This document shows positions 26,248 to 37,300 of a stretch of DNA of 64,000 bases, one piece after another. The position numbers and the translations under genes were made by a program. The notes beneath the pieces were generated by a model. It worked only from the letters and a program-made list of their open reading frames with translations. It ran no database searches and was not told the DNA's origin. The DNA is taken from assembly GCA_030544235.1 (NCBI GenBank), contig CM060463.1:12251690-12315689 (forward strand), in the 5' to 3' direction. Positions within the stretch are counted from its first letter, which is position 1. Every line of letters begins with the position of its first letter. Source of the stretch: Lepturacanthus savala. Lineage: Eukaryota; Chordata; Actinopteri; Scombriformes; Trichiuridae.

Positions 26248-27211
26248 GTCTAACAACTAATCGATAATCGTTTTGATCATGGATGAATGAATGAATAAAC
26301 GAAGTTTATTCAGTCAAGACAGCACAAAAACACAAAAACAGCACAACACCAGAAAAACATTGTGCATTGACATTTTACACAAGCAAACACACAAGCTTTT
26401 AAAAACCTATCCAAAATCATCAACTTTTCCAACTTTTATAGCTATAAATTTACAGAAAAGCAAAAAAAAAAAACAAAAAAAAAACAGAAAAGCAGAAACA
26501 GCAAATTGCATAAAACATTTAAAAATCAAGAGAACAGAAAAGCACAGTAACAGCAAAATTGCAATTAAACACAACAGATAATCAGTTCCTCTTATAAGCT
26601 TCAAAAATAGTTTTACAAACCATTTTCTTAAAAACCAAAAGAGAATGACATGTTTTTAAATTAACGTTGGCGTCATTCCAGAATTTAACTCCAATAATGG
26701 AAACACATCTCCTTTTTATACCCTTTTTTAAAAAAAAACTTTTTATACAGTCACTTCTGAGATTGAGATTGAGATTGTATTTTGTCTGGGAGCATTTTGG
26801 ATTTAAGTCTTAACATAATTTGCATGATTTTATAATAAAACAAATCATAAAATTTCATAATATGGGAAGTGTCTCAGTGTGAGCATAATAATCAGCCTTG
26901 ATGATACGTATGGAACGTTTTTTGCAGTTTTATTATTCAATCTCGGGTGGTTTTAAAGGTTGATCCCCATAATTTGACAAATTAAGATAAATATGGAACA
27001 ATCAATGAAAAGTAGATCAAATGCAAGACCTTATAATTCAATACATGTTTTGATTCATAAAGGATTGCATGTGATTTTGACATTTTCCCTTTAATGTATT
27101 TGGTATGTTGTTTGACAACCCGAAGAAATTCAGTCTAAAAAACCCTAATGTTAATGTTGCAATCATCATCAGATTAACAGACTGTCAAAATAGTCCTTAG
27201 TTGCAGCCCTA
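26248..27211. mobile_element. hAT-type TIR element split by a LINE insertion
   Basis: The right end, reverse-complemented from 27211, reads TAGGGCTGCAACTAAGG then ACTATTTTGACAG, a well-known fish hAT MITE terminus. The left end at 26250 reads ACAACTAATCGATAATCG then TTTTGATCA, matching the same subterminal sequence in inverted orientation, though its outermost bases have decayed. The L2-type LINE remnant occupies 26283 to about 27130, so almost all of the interior is the inserted LINE. Confidence 0.55.
26283..27130 (-). mobile_element. L2-type LINE, 3' end with RT C-terminus (degraded)
   Basis: Read on the minus strand, the segment encodes, with a few frame changes and stops, the C-terminal part of a LINE polyprotein. 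Recognisable pieces in order are KxxSHAILYESKHVLNY, HLIYFSLIVPYLS, ADYYAHTETLPIL, KRRCVSIIGVKFWNDANVNL and a final stop at 26582-26584. The motif pattern (SLIVPYLSxxxxxWG, then ADYYAHT-PL, then GVKxWN) is that of the region after the reverse transcriptase palm in L2/CR1-like LINEs. After the stop comes about 295 bp of A-rich (plus-strand view) 3' UTR that ends in an ATTC/GAAT tandem tail at 26283-26297, the usual L2-type tail. The 5' part is missing. A frame within 26291-26581 on the plus strand is an artefact of the UTR. Confidence 0.72.
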
Positions 27212-27510
27212 CAGCATGCTGTATTGTCATTGAGAAGTTGTTCATTGTGAGTAACATAAGCTGTTGGTCAGCTGTTTATTTGACTACAGTTCCACACACA
27301 GTTTTATGTCGCAGTGTTTCACAGACTGGCAAAGTTGACAGGTGTGTGTTGTAACTTGTCCACGTGAGTGTGTAATGTTTCTAGCTATGTGTCAGCTGTG
27401 TGTATATTGGGGAAAAATGATACATCGGAGGGTAAATTGAATTGTAGTGGGTAACGTAGCTCAAAACATATCCCTTAGCCAGATTGTATGCCGGGTATAT
27501 TCTTTTCTGT

Positions 27511-27529
27511 TTTTTTTTTTTTTTTTTTT
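27511..27529. repeat. Poly(T)19 tract
   Basis: Homopolymer T run. No element ends were found next to it. Confidence 0.95.
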
Positions 27530-27799
27530 GCTTAAAATATACCCACAGCCTGGGCTATTTTATACTCTGGATATTTGAGGCTTGGACAGATCTTATCTGG
27601 GTGTAGGTTAGGGGTAGGTTTATCTGGCCTGTTACACTGTCCCTTATCACATTCAACACAGTGATATGAATATGCATCCCTCCCCTTTTCACAGAACAAC
27701 TCAGATCCCCCTTTGTAATTTTACGCAGAACAGCAGGGTAACAACAATTCTGACTTGAGCAGGCTGTGCAAAACGGCTGATAATGTACTATTATTTCCC

Positions 27800-28155
27800 C
27801 CAAAATGTAACTGGGTTAGTAGCCAAGTTACTCCATTATAAACGTCTTCATCTTTGTTCTGGGAGAACTTAATGGATATTCAACATGTACATTTTTAACT
27901 TTTACCTCGATGAGGTGAAAGTAGCACCAATTTTTCTGTCTTGCAAATGCCATTTTTTTCCTCTCAACTCCGGACTCATCATCTCTGATAATTTTGTGCT
28001 GCTATGTGCTGGCTTTGTGTGTAAACACCGCCCACCTGATGTCTCTGGTTGGCTTAACATGAAATCGTACTCTTTCTTAGCCAATCATCATCACTTAGGC
28101 AGTTATCCTGCCACTGGCGTTGTAATGATAGAAAAATTAGCTGTCACTGAAAACC
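27800..28155 (+). repeat. Dispersed hAT-like repeat, copy A
   Basis: Aligns by eye with 44935-45290. Shared blocks in order are TTTTACCTCGATGAGGT, GACTCATCATCTCTGATA, GTGCTGCTATGTGCTG, TTTGTGTGTAAA(C/T)ACC, CACCTGATGTCTCT, TTAGCCAATCATCAT and GGCGTTGTAA(T/C)(G/A)ATAGAAAA. Copy B keeps the AGTGTTGGGCATGTTACTTTG terminus that identifies the family. Copy A lacks that end. Confidence 0.7.
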
Positions 28156-28163
28156 CTGCTAGC

Positions 28164-28549
28164 AACTTTAGGGCTGGTATATAATATGGAAAAAAATCAT
28201 TATCACGATTATTTTGGTCAATATTGAAATCACGATTATTTCAAACGATTATTTGTTAGTTACACAATACTGACTGCTTTTGAGCTTTTGTTTAAGAGGA
28301 ATTTATAGTAGTGTAGATATCATCTTATAGCAAATCGTGCACGTTATGTTGCCATATTTATATTTATATGTTGCTCATGGCTTCACTCACACTGACGCTG
28401 TCTCACTTGCTCTCACACACTAGCACTCATGCACTCGCTCTCTTTTTCAGAAATTGCATAATGAAAAATCTCAAATATCCTTTTAACTTGAGTTTGCACA
28501 TTATTCTCGCATGCAAATCAAAATTGGGATTTGGATTTGCACGACCTTA
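28164..28549. mobile_element. Putative hAT-type TIR element
   Basis: It starts TTTAGGGCTGGTATATAATATGG-like (key part TAGGGCTGGTAT), followed by CATTATCACGATTATTTTGG and AATCACGATTATTTCAAACG. It ends AAAATTGGGATTTGG then ATTTGCACGACCTTA, which is roughly inverted to the start. The ATCACGATTATT-rich left part is typical of a fish hAT MITE. The end match is imperfect, so boundaries are approximate. It abuts copy A of the preceding repeat. Confidence 0.5.
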
Positions 28550-28732
28550 AGTAAAGGTGTTTATTTTAATGCCATTATTCCCATCACTGACTGTGAGACA
28601 CATTGGCCAAACTCAACTTTATAAAACCAACACATATAATACACTCCTGTCTACATGCACAAGCAGACTGGTGCATATTCAGACATAAGTATCTGTGTAC
28701 ACACATACACAGAACAATCCTCTATAAAATTA

Positions 28733-28784
28733 CCATACACACACACACACATACATGCACTCTCTCTCTCTCTCTCTCTCTCTC
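28733..28784. repeat. (CA)n and (CT)n microsatellites
   Basis: A (CA) run at 28733-28751, a short spacer (TACATGCA), then a (CT) run at 28759-28784. The 168-residue frame that crosses it is an artefact. Confidence 0.95.
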
Positions 28785-28799
28785 CCCTCTCTGGCAGTT

Positions 28800-31700
28800 T
28801 TGCGTCAGTGCTAAGACCACAGGGACGGTTGACATTTCACTCTGGCTCCGTTTCCATTCCCTGTGATCACAGCCATGCTGCCTCGCCTCTCTTAAAGGTC
28901 AACGTTGTTGTTTGTCAAAATCCCAACAAAAACACACCATGCAATGCTCTTTGTGTGTGTGCGTGCGCATGTGTGTATGCGTGTGATAAACACACAGAGG
29001 AAGAGGAAAGGGGGGGGTGTTTAACTTATGGGATCTTAAAACAAGGGTTGTCAGTCAAATCAAATCCAATTTCTCCAGACTTAACCAGGACAGCGTATGT
29101 GTGTGAGCAAGAATTTACTTCTTTGTGTTCATTCGTTTTTTTTTTTTTAGTGTGGCATTAATTTAATCTAGCGCACATCACAGAATTGTTAAGATAGAGA
29201 GAATGCAATGTACATAATGAATTAATGATGACTGTATTAAATTCTGCTGTATTGGTACTTGCTCGCTCACTATCACTCATGTAATGACTTTACTGGGACA
29301 CTTGGAGTCATTGTTAGGGCGAGTGCGGCCACTTTTGCTTTTTTATGAGGATTTTATATCATTCTGCAGCATCACAGTCCACACATTTCTGTCGAGGTAC
29401 ATATATTTTAGTTTCTAAATGCTTTCTGCTACCTGATGTCATTGCTACATATAAACTGATATAAAGCTCAAATGTTCTAACAGACACACACGGACTTGTC
29501 CTCACTCACTTGTTGCATTCCCATCCACTAATTCTTATTTGCATTATCCAAAACTGAGAATAAATACTTGGATTGAAATGCCAGAAATTAGAAAAAAAAA
29601 ATACTGAAAATTCACATAAAATTTTTTACATTTGGAGGGGGTGGATTTGTCAGCGTATCGATAAAAGGAAAATGTGGCTTTTGGCTATGGAAATAGGTTT
29701 TGCGAATAATCTCTCCCAAACACACGGAGACCGACGCGGTGGTCTCCCTCCAGCAAACTCCGACAGCACTCCTAATATTAAAAATCTCCTTTTCCTTCTC
29801 CTTCTCTCCATGTTCTCCCCACAGCCAACAGGTTCATCAGTAAATCAGCTGTTGGGTGTCAGCTGTTGTCATGGATACATTCACGCTCTCTTAGGACGTA
29901 ATCTCATAACCAACTCTCCCTCTCTCAATAATTGCAAAGCAATAACGAATGGAAATGGGCATAGATTTTTTTTTTTTTTAATTTTCTTTTTGCCCATTTC
30001 ACCAAATCCGTTCTCAAATTTCAATATATTTGGATGGAAACCCTGTAGTTGTTGCTGCTCCTCAAAGTTTTTAAAGGGATCCCTGACTGCCAGTAAAACG
30101 GCTCCAGATCAGAGCATTGTAGTAGATCTGTGTTTTTTTTATTGTTATTCATCCCAAAGCTCTGGTTTCTCCCCTTGTCTCCCATTCAGAAAATTACAAC
30201 TACTTAGTTTAAATCCTTTGAAAAGCTCCAACACATCCAACTCAGAGTTTGCAGTTTGATGGTTTACAAAATATGCTTATTTTCTTACTTGCTAGATGAA
30301 AAGATCAAATCCCTTTAGAGAATGAAATGGGTGAATTAAACATATAAATGTTAACCTGCTGTAACTGATGAAATGGTGATATGTTACATGTGGCATTGAA
30401 ATAATATCCAGTACTGTGTGTACCTATATCATCAACTACTATGTTGGATTTATTTTAGTGTGTGATGTAGAAACTACCTAACACAGATCTCTCCTGCTTC
30501 AGGCTGCAGTGAGAACAGAGAGTTCTAACTTTATGATCCACAGGAATGTTTATTGAAGCTGTTCACGGTTGTTTTGTGAAGTCAAAAACCTGGGAAATGA
30601 GACAGTTAAAGTCTCTTGAATGGCTGATGAAGATATAGCCTTTAGTGTTTGTTGTGATGTTGACATGTAGCGTAAGTAGCAACATCTGCATCAAGCTTCA
30701 CCAGCACTAAGAATAATAGCTTCTCTGGTTTGATGTTTGGTGAGCTCTACAGATAGTCAGCATTTTGAGCAGAAAAGGTGATTTTTACGCACAATATGTT
30801 CTGTTGGGAAAGTCACTAATATTAAAATAATATGCCAACATAGACCTCAATGTGATTATTAAAAAAAGAAAAACAGTCATTCCATGTGTTACACCATTAA
30901 AAACCATACTTCAGCATTTTTAGTGCTTCTGCATGGGGTGTAAACATTTCACAATGTTTCTTAGAGCTTTATCGCAAACACATTAATTAAAAAACTTTTA
31001 AGACCCAGTCTAATGTGCAGCCAGCTTTTATAGACCTTTTCATTGCCATGTATCATTAATATTATCTTTGTTTTTCATTTCCAAAACTAAAATAAATTAA
31101 ATTCAGGTTTGATTGAAGGAGCGTGCTCGTCTAGCTTCTGTGCATTTCTGTTGTAAAGTAAAAGTCTTTTTTTAGCCTTCATAGTTTTCTTGTTGTGAAT
31201 TTGTGATCCACAAAGCATTTGAGTTCATATTTGTCATGGATTTCCTCATAATAATGACCTTCTTTAAATAAAAACTAAAATCGCACTAATATTCAGACAT
31301 TTAACCTATACAGGAGAGCAAATGTATAAACAGTACAAACAGAAGATAGATGATAAAGGTTGAGAGATTTAATTAATATTTTTTCGGTGCAGGGGTAATT
31401 TGGTTTGCATTACTAATGGTACTCTGTCTTTTTGCCTGGCTCCCTGCTGTGCTCACAGTTGTAGTAGCCTCAGGCAGTGAAGATCTGGGTAACATTGTAG
31501 TATTTTTTTTTCTGCACACTTTCTCTACAGACCTGGGGGGGAATACAGAATACTGGTCTAATATTACTTTATATTCCCTGGTATTTAATCATTTACAATG
31601 TCAATTGTGAAGGGGGGAGTCTGTTTGATTTAAGGTAATTTGGGATGTTGTCAAATTATGTTATTGTTTATGCGGGCAATGCAATTGTTATAACTGCCAT

Positions 31701-32857
31701 GTGGAGTCAGATTTTCTTCCAACACTGTGATTTAAACCCAAGGATGATTGCTTGTGGTTGTTTCTTGCTGAAAGGAGGAGGGGGGGAGAAGGAAGAAAGA
31801 ACTCTGTCCAATTTGCCTTGAAAAAAGACGGAAAAAAACAATCCAGATGAGTGATTGACACAGCGTCCAATTCATCACAATGAAAGATGGTGGAAGGTAT
31901 CTGACAACCAAAAACACTGTTGGAAGGTAAACATGCACACACTGTGCTTGCACACAGACACTGACATACTTGAGTGCATGAATAAATACACACACACCAA
32001 CATGAAAGTAGTTGTAGTTCAATTATCAACTATTACAGTTAGCTTTGTAGAAATTTGGTATCAAAAGATTGGTGGGGTTGGCTGCAACCAAAAAATGAGT
32101 TGTTTTGAGTGTGTGTTTGTGTGTGTGTGTGTGTGTGTGTTTATGTATGTGAGCACATGCAGAAGCAATATTGTGTGTCTCCTTGAATGTGCAGGAGCCA
32201 CCACCCCTTCTCTCCTCCCCCTCTGTCGCTCACGTCCATAGCCATTAGTGAGGCGGCCGTTGAGGCTGCCTTGTTTTGACAGATGCTCACTCTGTCCAAA
32301 TGCATCTCAGAGGACGTTATGGCGCTTGTCACACTCCCCCCCTCCCTCTCTCTATTTCCTCCCTCCTCTTCTTCACTCTCCCTCTTCCTTGTCTTCTTTG
32401 GTTCATGCATGGCTTCAAATACAGTGTATTTGGTGCACTCTCACTACCGCTATTGTTGATTTTGTCCGAAACATCCCGCTTGTATGCATAAACAAACTTT
32501 TTTTGTTAAGCTTGGTCCACAAAATTCATAGAATGTCATTCTGTCCTGTGACGTTTTCGTCATTCCCTTGTCGAGTTTGTCAGGTTGTTGGTGGGGTTTG
32601 GATACAATGGCAGGAAGGAAAAAAAGTCTCCTGGTGATTCGTCTCCTGCCACAGCGTTGGCAGAATACTTCAGAATACTAACTTCTCTGACGTGGCCTCT
32701 GCCAATGTGGACATTCTGTTGGCTTGCAGACACATCTGGGGATAAATACTGAGCCCAAATTAGCATCAGGGGTGCAACATTCCATCCCAGTTTTATTTAG
32801 CTAGAAATTAATTTATTTAAAAGGTCCATGTGGAACTTAGCATGTGTGCTCACAAGG
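28800..32857. other. 4 kb non-coding, no feature recognised
   Basis: Contains a (GT) run at 32119-32140 and C/T-rich stretches at 32200-32400. A 228-residue frame at 29573-30259 has low-complexity phenylalanine/leucine stretches from T-runs, no domain and no codon bias I can discern, so I do not call it a gene. Confidence 0.4.
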
Positions 32858-32930
32858 CTTGTAACAGTACACCAACTCACGATTCGGTTTGTATCACGAT
32901 TTTTGACCCAGGGTTTGATACATCCCACAA
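32858..32930 (+). repeat. Fragment of a hAT-like element end
   Basis: CTTGTAACAGTACACC followed by CTCACGATTCGGTTTG, TATCACGATTTTTGACCC and GGTTTGATAC is the terminal region of a common fish hAT element (from memory). The opposite end was not found. Confidence 0.5.
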
Positions 32931-33267
32931 CCCACCTACAAGCATTCTCCAACTGCATAACATATGACGACCTTTCTCCAGTGGCTCGGCAGGGACAGAC
33001 GGCAAAGTACTGCAGACACAAATGCTGCAATCACAGAAATTAAGCAGAAGCAAAGAATTACAAACCCACAAAACAAAAGCAGAAGAAAAATGTTGGCAAT
33101 TATCAAAAAAAAAAAAAAAAAATCACACAAACCCCCAAACCATCTGCAAGAGAGAAACTCTGCAAATCCGCTCCATAGTCCACTCCAGTCTCAAAAAGCA
33201 GCAGCCCATCACAGTCCATAGATGTATACACACGATATACTGTATATCTATAGGCAAAGTCAAAGTC

Positions 33268-33664
33268 ACAGTCAGTTTCTATTACCAAGGAAACAAAGAA
33301 AACAAAGACATTTTAATGTGAATTGTAGAGCTCAAAAATGAAACAAAAGCGATAATTATCACAAAGGGTTCAAAATCAGCAGTCACCAGAAGTGACTACT
33401 TTTGACTCTTTGGCTGGTGAGTGAAGTCGACTAACCAGCCAATCTGGCATAGTCCACTACCTGAACTGATACACTGCCAAACGATTCAAGATATCATGTA
33501 GTGGCTATCGGATGTGAAAATGATTGCATTTGTTTAATTTTTAAACTCTGTGGTTCACATTTACATGTCTTTGTTTTTACTCTGGTCCGAACGGCGCACA
33601 GGCACACCACAAGCAGAGTGTCATGTTTCCTTGGCAACGGAAATACCATAATTTCGACTGTGAT
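33268..33664. mobile_element. Inverted-repeat element with about 95-150 bp arms
   Basis: The left arm 33268-33363 and the reverse complement of 33513-33664 share CACAGTC, (T/G)CCAAGGAAAC, AAAACAAAGACAT(T/G)T then AATGTGAA, AGAG(C/T)T(C/T)AAAAAT(G/T)AAACAAA and TCACA in the same order. The right arm has about 45 extra bases after CCAAGGAAAC. The loop (33364-33512) has two smaller stems, GGCTGGT/AACCAGCC and CCACTAC/GTAGTGG. This indicates a foldback element or an old inverted duplication. The family was not recognised. Confidence 0.55.
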
Positions 33665-33893
33665 GTGTTGCTGTTTTTGTGGATGGGTATCTGCTTGGTA
33701 GCATATCATGTGACTGGATCTGGACTGAACAATAACTGGGATTTTGAAAAGGTCCCAATTCTGGCTTCTTAGACCAAGAGACCGGCTCCTGGCTTTGAGG
33801 AACATGATTTTGCAGCGAAATATTATTGAAGGTGTTCTCCACCTTTCACATCCCATAATTGCACAACAGATCTTTCTGTTTTTCACCGTGCTT

Positions 33894-34372
33894 CTAGCCT
33901 GGGTATACCCATCCTACATTGCACACAAATTCACTTCACTGTGAAATTCAGTCTCGACACCAAGGACCCAATTTTTCCCTCATCTAGTGAACCAATCACA
34001 GAATGGGGGGAGGGTGCAGCAAGACGATGACAAAACACAAAATGGCTTTGTTGATAACTGTGTATCCAACATGGCGGCAGACAGTAATTTACCTTTCGAT
34101 GCAGCCTAGGAAGTGTTCTAAGTAATTAGGAGTAATAAAGACTGCAATTTTATTTTGAAAAATGAGCAACTTTTAGTGCTATCCTCATTGGGTTTGTGTG
34201 ATACGATTGGCTATAAGCGATACGATTGGCTATAAGCTACGTACAGACACATCTGACAGACAAGGGCCAATAAACAGCTCTGGGCTTTCATAAACCACGC
34301 CTCCAATATGAAGATAGTTCCCAGACCGAATATTGATCTACATTGATATGAGGTCTGGTGTTAGCCATTCTA
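33894..34372. mobile_element. TIR-type dispersed repeat (TAGCCTGG family)
   Basis: It begins CTAGCCTGGGTATACCC and ends GGTCTGGTGTTAGCC. Internal blocks include GAACCAATCACAGAATGGGG, AACATGGCGGCAGACAG, GGGCCAATAAACAGCTCTGG, CATAAACCACGCCTCC and GTTCCCAGACCGAATATTG. I recognise this combination as a widespread fish repeat. No coding capacity is seen. It contains a local 19-bp tandem duplication. Confidence 0.6.
34200..34237. repeat. 19-bp tandem duplication
   Basis: GATACGATTGGCTATAAGC occurs twice head to tail without mismatch, inside the repeat at 33894-34372. A perfect pair inside an old element indicates a recent local duplication. Confidence 0.95.
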
Positions 34373-37300
34373 CTGTGCTTCAGCAAAATGCAGCATGTCC
34401 TTCTCCCCAGCTGTAGCCCCCCCGCCCCCCCACCCGCCCACACAAACACACACACACACACAGAAAAAACACACACCAACCCTGAGGGACTGACCGGTGA
34501 GTTGTGAAATGTCGGATTACACTTTTGGACTAATTACCATCATGAGTAAACAAAGAAGCGTAAGTTCTATCAACCCGGTGCTTGTTTTCTGCTCCTTTGT
34601 TGAGGAGCGACTCATTATTGCAGCAGTGTTTTGTTGTGTGTTGTGTGTGGTGGTCACGCTAGCCATCTCATTAGCTGGAGAGCTAATATCTGCACAGTGT
34701 TTCTGGTCTAGATAACCCCATGTTTGTTGTGGTAGATGGTGTCATTTATCGAGGGTAGAGGCAGAAAGGCACACAGGATACGAATCCTGTACATAAAAGT
34801 CATTCCACAGGCTGTTACAATCAGCCGCTTAAGTTGGGGGTAAAGTCTCATCTTTTAAGTTATGTTACAACCCATTGCACCAAAGAAGGATTACAACATG
34901 TAAACGGCTCTATGCATAGCCCTTACAAATTGTGGAACACAAAAAAGTGTTTTCTGCTACTGAATGCGTAATATTGGGCGAACCCACCTTTGGAACTGCC
35001 AGTGTGCATTAATTCTGCAAGTACAAGGATGTATGCGATGAAATATTGGATAAATATTCTGATGTTATCAGTTCAACAACAAGATTCTGCGATTGATGGA
35101 AAATTTGTAGATGTATGTGGCAGATTTTTGGTAAAATGTTGTAACTAACTTGACTAGACTATTGCTATAAAACAGCAGAGTGAGGGTAAATACAATGGTA
35201 CCACAGATTTGACCTCTCTATCATTCTGTGGTTGACAATTCACTGGTTATTTGTATGAATTTCCATACCCCCATCTCATATTTTCCTAACCTGACTTCAC
35301 ACTCCTCTTATTAACTTAGGCTCAATTTTTATTTTCCTTCAGCCTGTCTGGGTTTTCTATATTTTCTGTGGGTTTTCTCTACTGTCGAAATTGGTGACAC
35401 CGATGTTGTGTGCTAGTTTGAGTTGTTGCCGATCTATGGTTGTAGTTCGGTAATTGTGGCAGTGAAAGTTGTGAGTGAAGCCATTTGCTCCTTCCTGGAA
35501 TATTAAGCAGCGTTGCAGAATATCAAGTTAAAGCTGGAGCCGACTGGTAATGGCAGATCCAGAGTGGATCTCGGCAAATCCAATAGTTAAACCTAAACAG
35601 AGAACCTGCCTTCAATCGAGTTAACACTTGTCAATAGAGAGTGAACAGACTCCCTGTACAAATGAAATTTAGGATGACAGAATTTTACTGTTAAATGCCT
35701 TAAAAAGTTGCTACAAATTTTAAATACAGAACACACTTATTCTATGCCACACTTGGTGAAATTCACTAATTAACTCAGTGGTATGAGGTACAGTTCATGA
35801 AAAGATGCCTTTATACACCTACTATAACATGGGGTGGTTCTGTAAATTACTTGCCCTGATTGCAGCTATAAGTGATGTTATTGATTGCTGGATGTTTAAC
35901 TGTCTAGTGTGTCAAATTTAAAAATATTATTGGAATTAGTTTCACTGCCTAAAGTGTGTTTTTTTTTTCTAAACAACGCCATGACGTAAGTTTTGTGCAA
36001 AACAACATTCATTTGCACGCTAAGTAATTCCTGACTGAGCTTTCCAGTCACACAGCGCACATTTTGCACCACGCCCTCAGAATTATAGCAAGCATGCAGT
36101 TCGTGCAATCATACAAATGCACAAATATTCAAGTCAAACTCCCTTCGGCGTAGAGATTCATGCTTATGACCCTTTCCATCATTCAGTACTCACTTCCACT
36201 AAATCATGCATGCGAGTTTGCAAACACGACAGTCGCCCCATACACATGCATCAATTTATGTGTTTGCCCTGGAGGGAGTTGAGTCTGTTTTGGGGGAAGT
36301 TTGTTAGAAGTTAAACTTCAGTCGTCGTATCTCTTTTGCAGGCTTCTAGCCAGGCGAAGGTGACCTTGCCCTGAGGATTGAGAACCACAGATCTTCCTCT
36401 TTGCTCCTCTTCTCCCTTCCACCTCTCCAGTGTGGCCTCGCCGTGGTAACTTAAGAGAGGGAGAGGATGTCTGTGACTTTCTTTCCGAGTGCCTCTGTGA
36501 GTGTGTGTATCTGTATGTGTGTGTGTGAGTAAGAGTTGGCCAGGCTTCAGGAGGGCTGAATCACACCGTCTGGGCTCTCCGTTGGATGGACAGGGCTTGG
36601 CTTAGGGCTGAGAGGGTCCTTTACGCCTCAACACACACTCCAAAGTCTGTACACTCTCCCCGATCCTCCTCACAAATGGTAGGGTGATGAAAGGAGACAT
36701 GCCAATACATCCAAGATTTAAACCACTGCTGGGGAGAAGAAGAGGGAGTCAGGGGCAAAGTAAGAGAAGACGCAGAGTAGATGAAAGTGAAAAATGTGTG
36801 TGTGCACGCGCAAGAGCTTGTAAGTGCGCAAAGAGACAGGAATTGCAAACAGAATGTACTCCGGACAGTGAGTGCAAAGGAACAATGAATCACAGAGAAG
36901 ACAAGTGGATGAAAATAAAGAGAGACAGAAGCTGAAGGGACTCCATGCCCACAGTTAACAGTATATTTTCTTCCACCTTGCCAAGGAAGTGCCTGCCAGA
37001 CCGAGCACAGAGTGAGGGGCGGGGAGCCAGGGGGCAGAAATGAAAAGGTTGGGGTCAACTTCATCTCTCCGCTCATATTCTCCACTCTATCTCACCTCAA
37101 TCTGGCCAATACAGACTCGGCTTTGGGCTGCGAAGTTTTCTCATTCAGATTCCAGAGAAAAACAATCAGATGAACTCCATTTCCGCTCCCCACAGCTGAC
37201 CACAAATACTGTGGGCTCTGGAGTTCAATGTGTCGCATCAGTACATTGTTTACAGGAGCCTCTGAAAGGCTTTTCTGCGGTGAGGCAGCTTTCAAAAACA

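Noticed and set aside
29573..30259. 228-residue open frame on the plus strand
   Set aside because: The protein is rich in phenylalanine and leucine from T-runs, has no recognisable domain or motif, and sits in sequence of ordinary intergenic texture. Length alone is not enough in 64 kb of AT-rich DNA.
30620..30650. CTGATGAAGATATAGCC as hammerhead-like
   Set aside because: The second conserved segment is absent (TTTAG in place of GAAA).
34773..34790. ACAGGAT-ACGA-ATCCTGT palindrome
   Set aside because: A 7-bp stem in 64 kb is expected by chance. No context supports function.
36621..37085. 154-residue open frame on the minus strand
   Set aside because: Low-complexity serine, leucine and cysteine composition, no domain, no convincing start context or splice structure.
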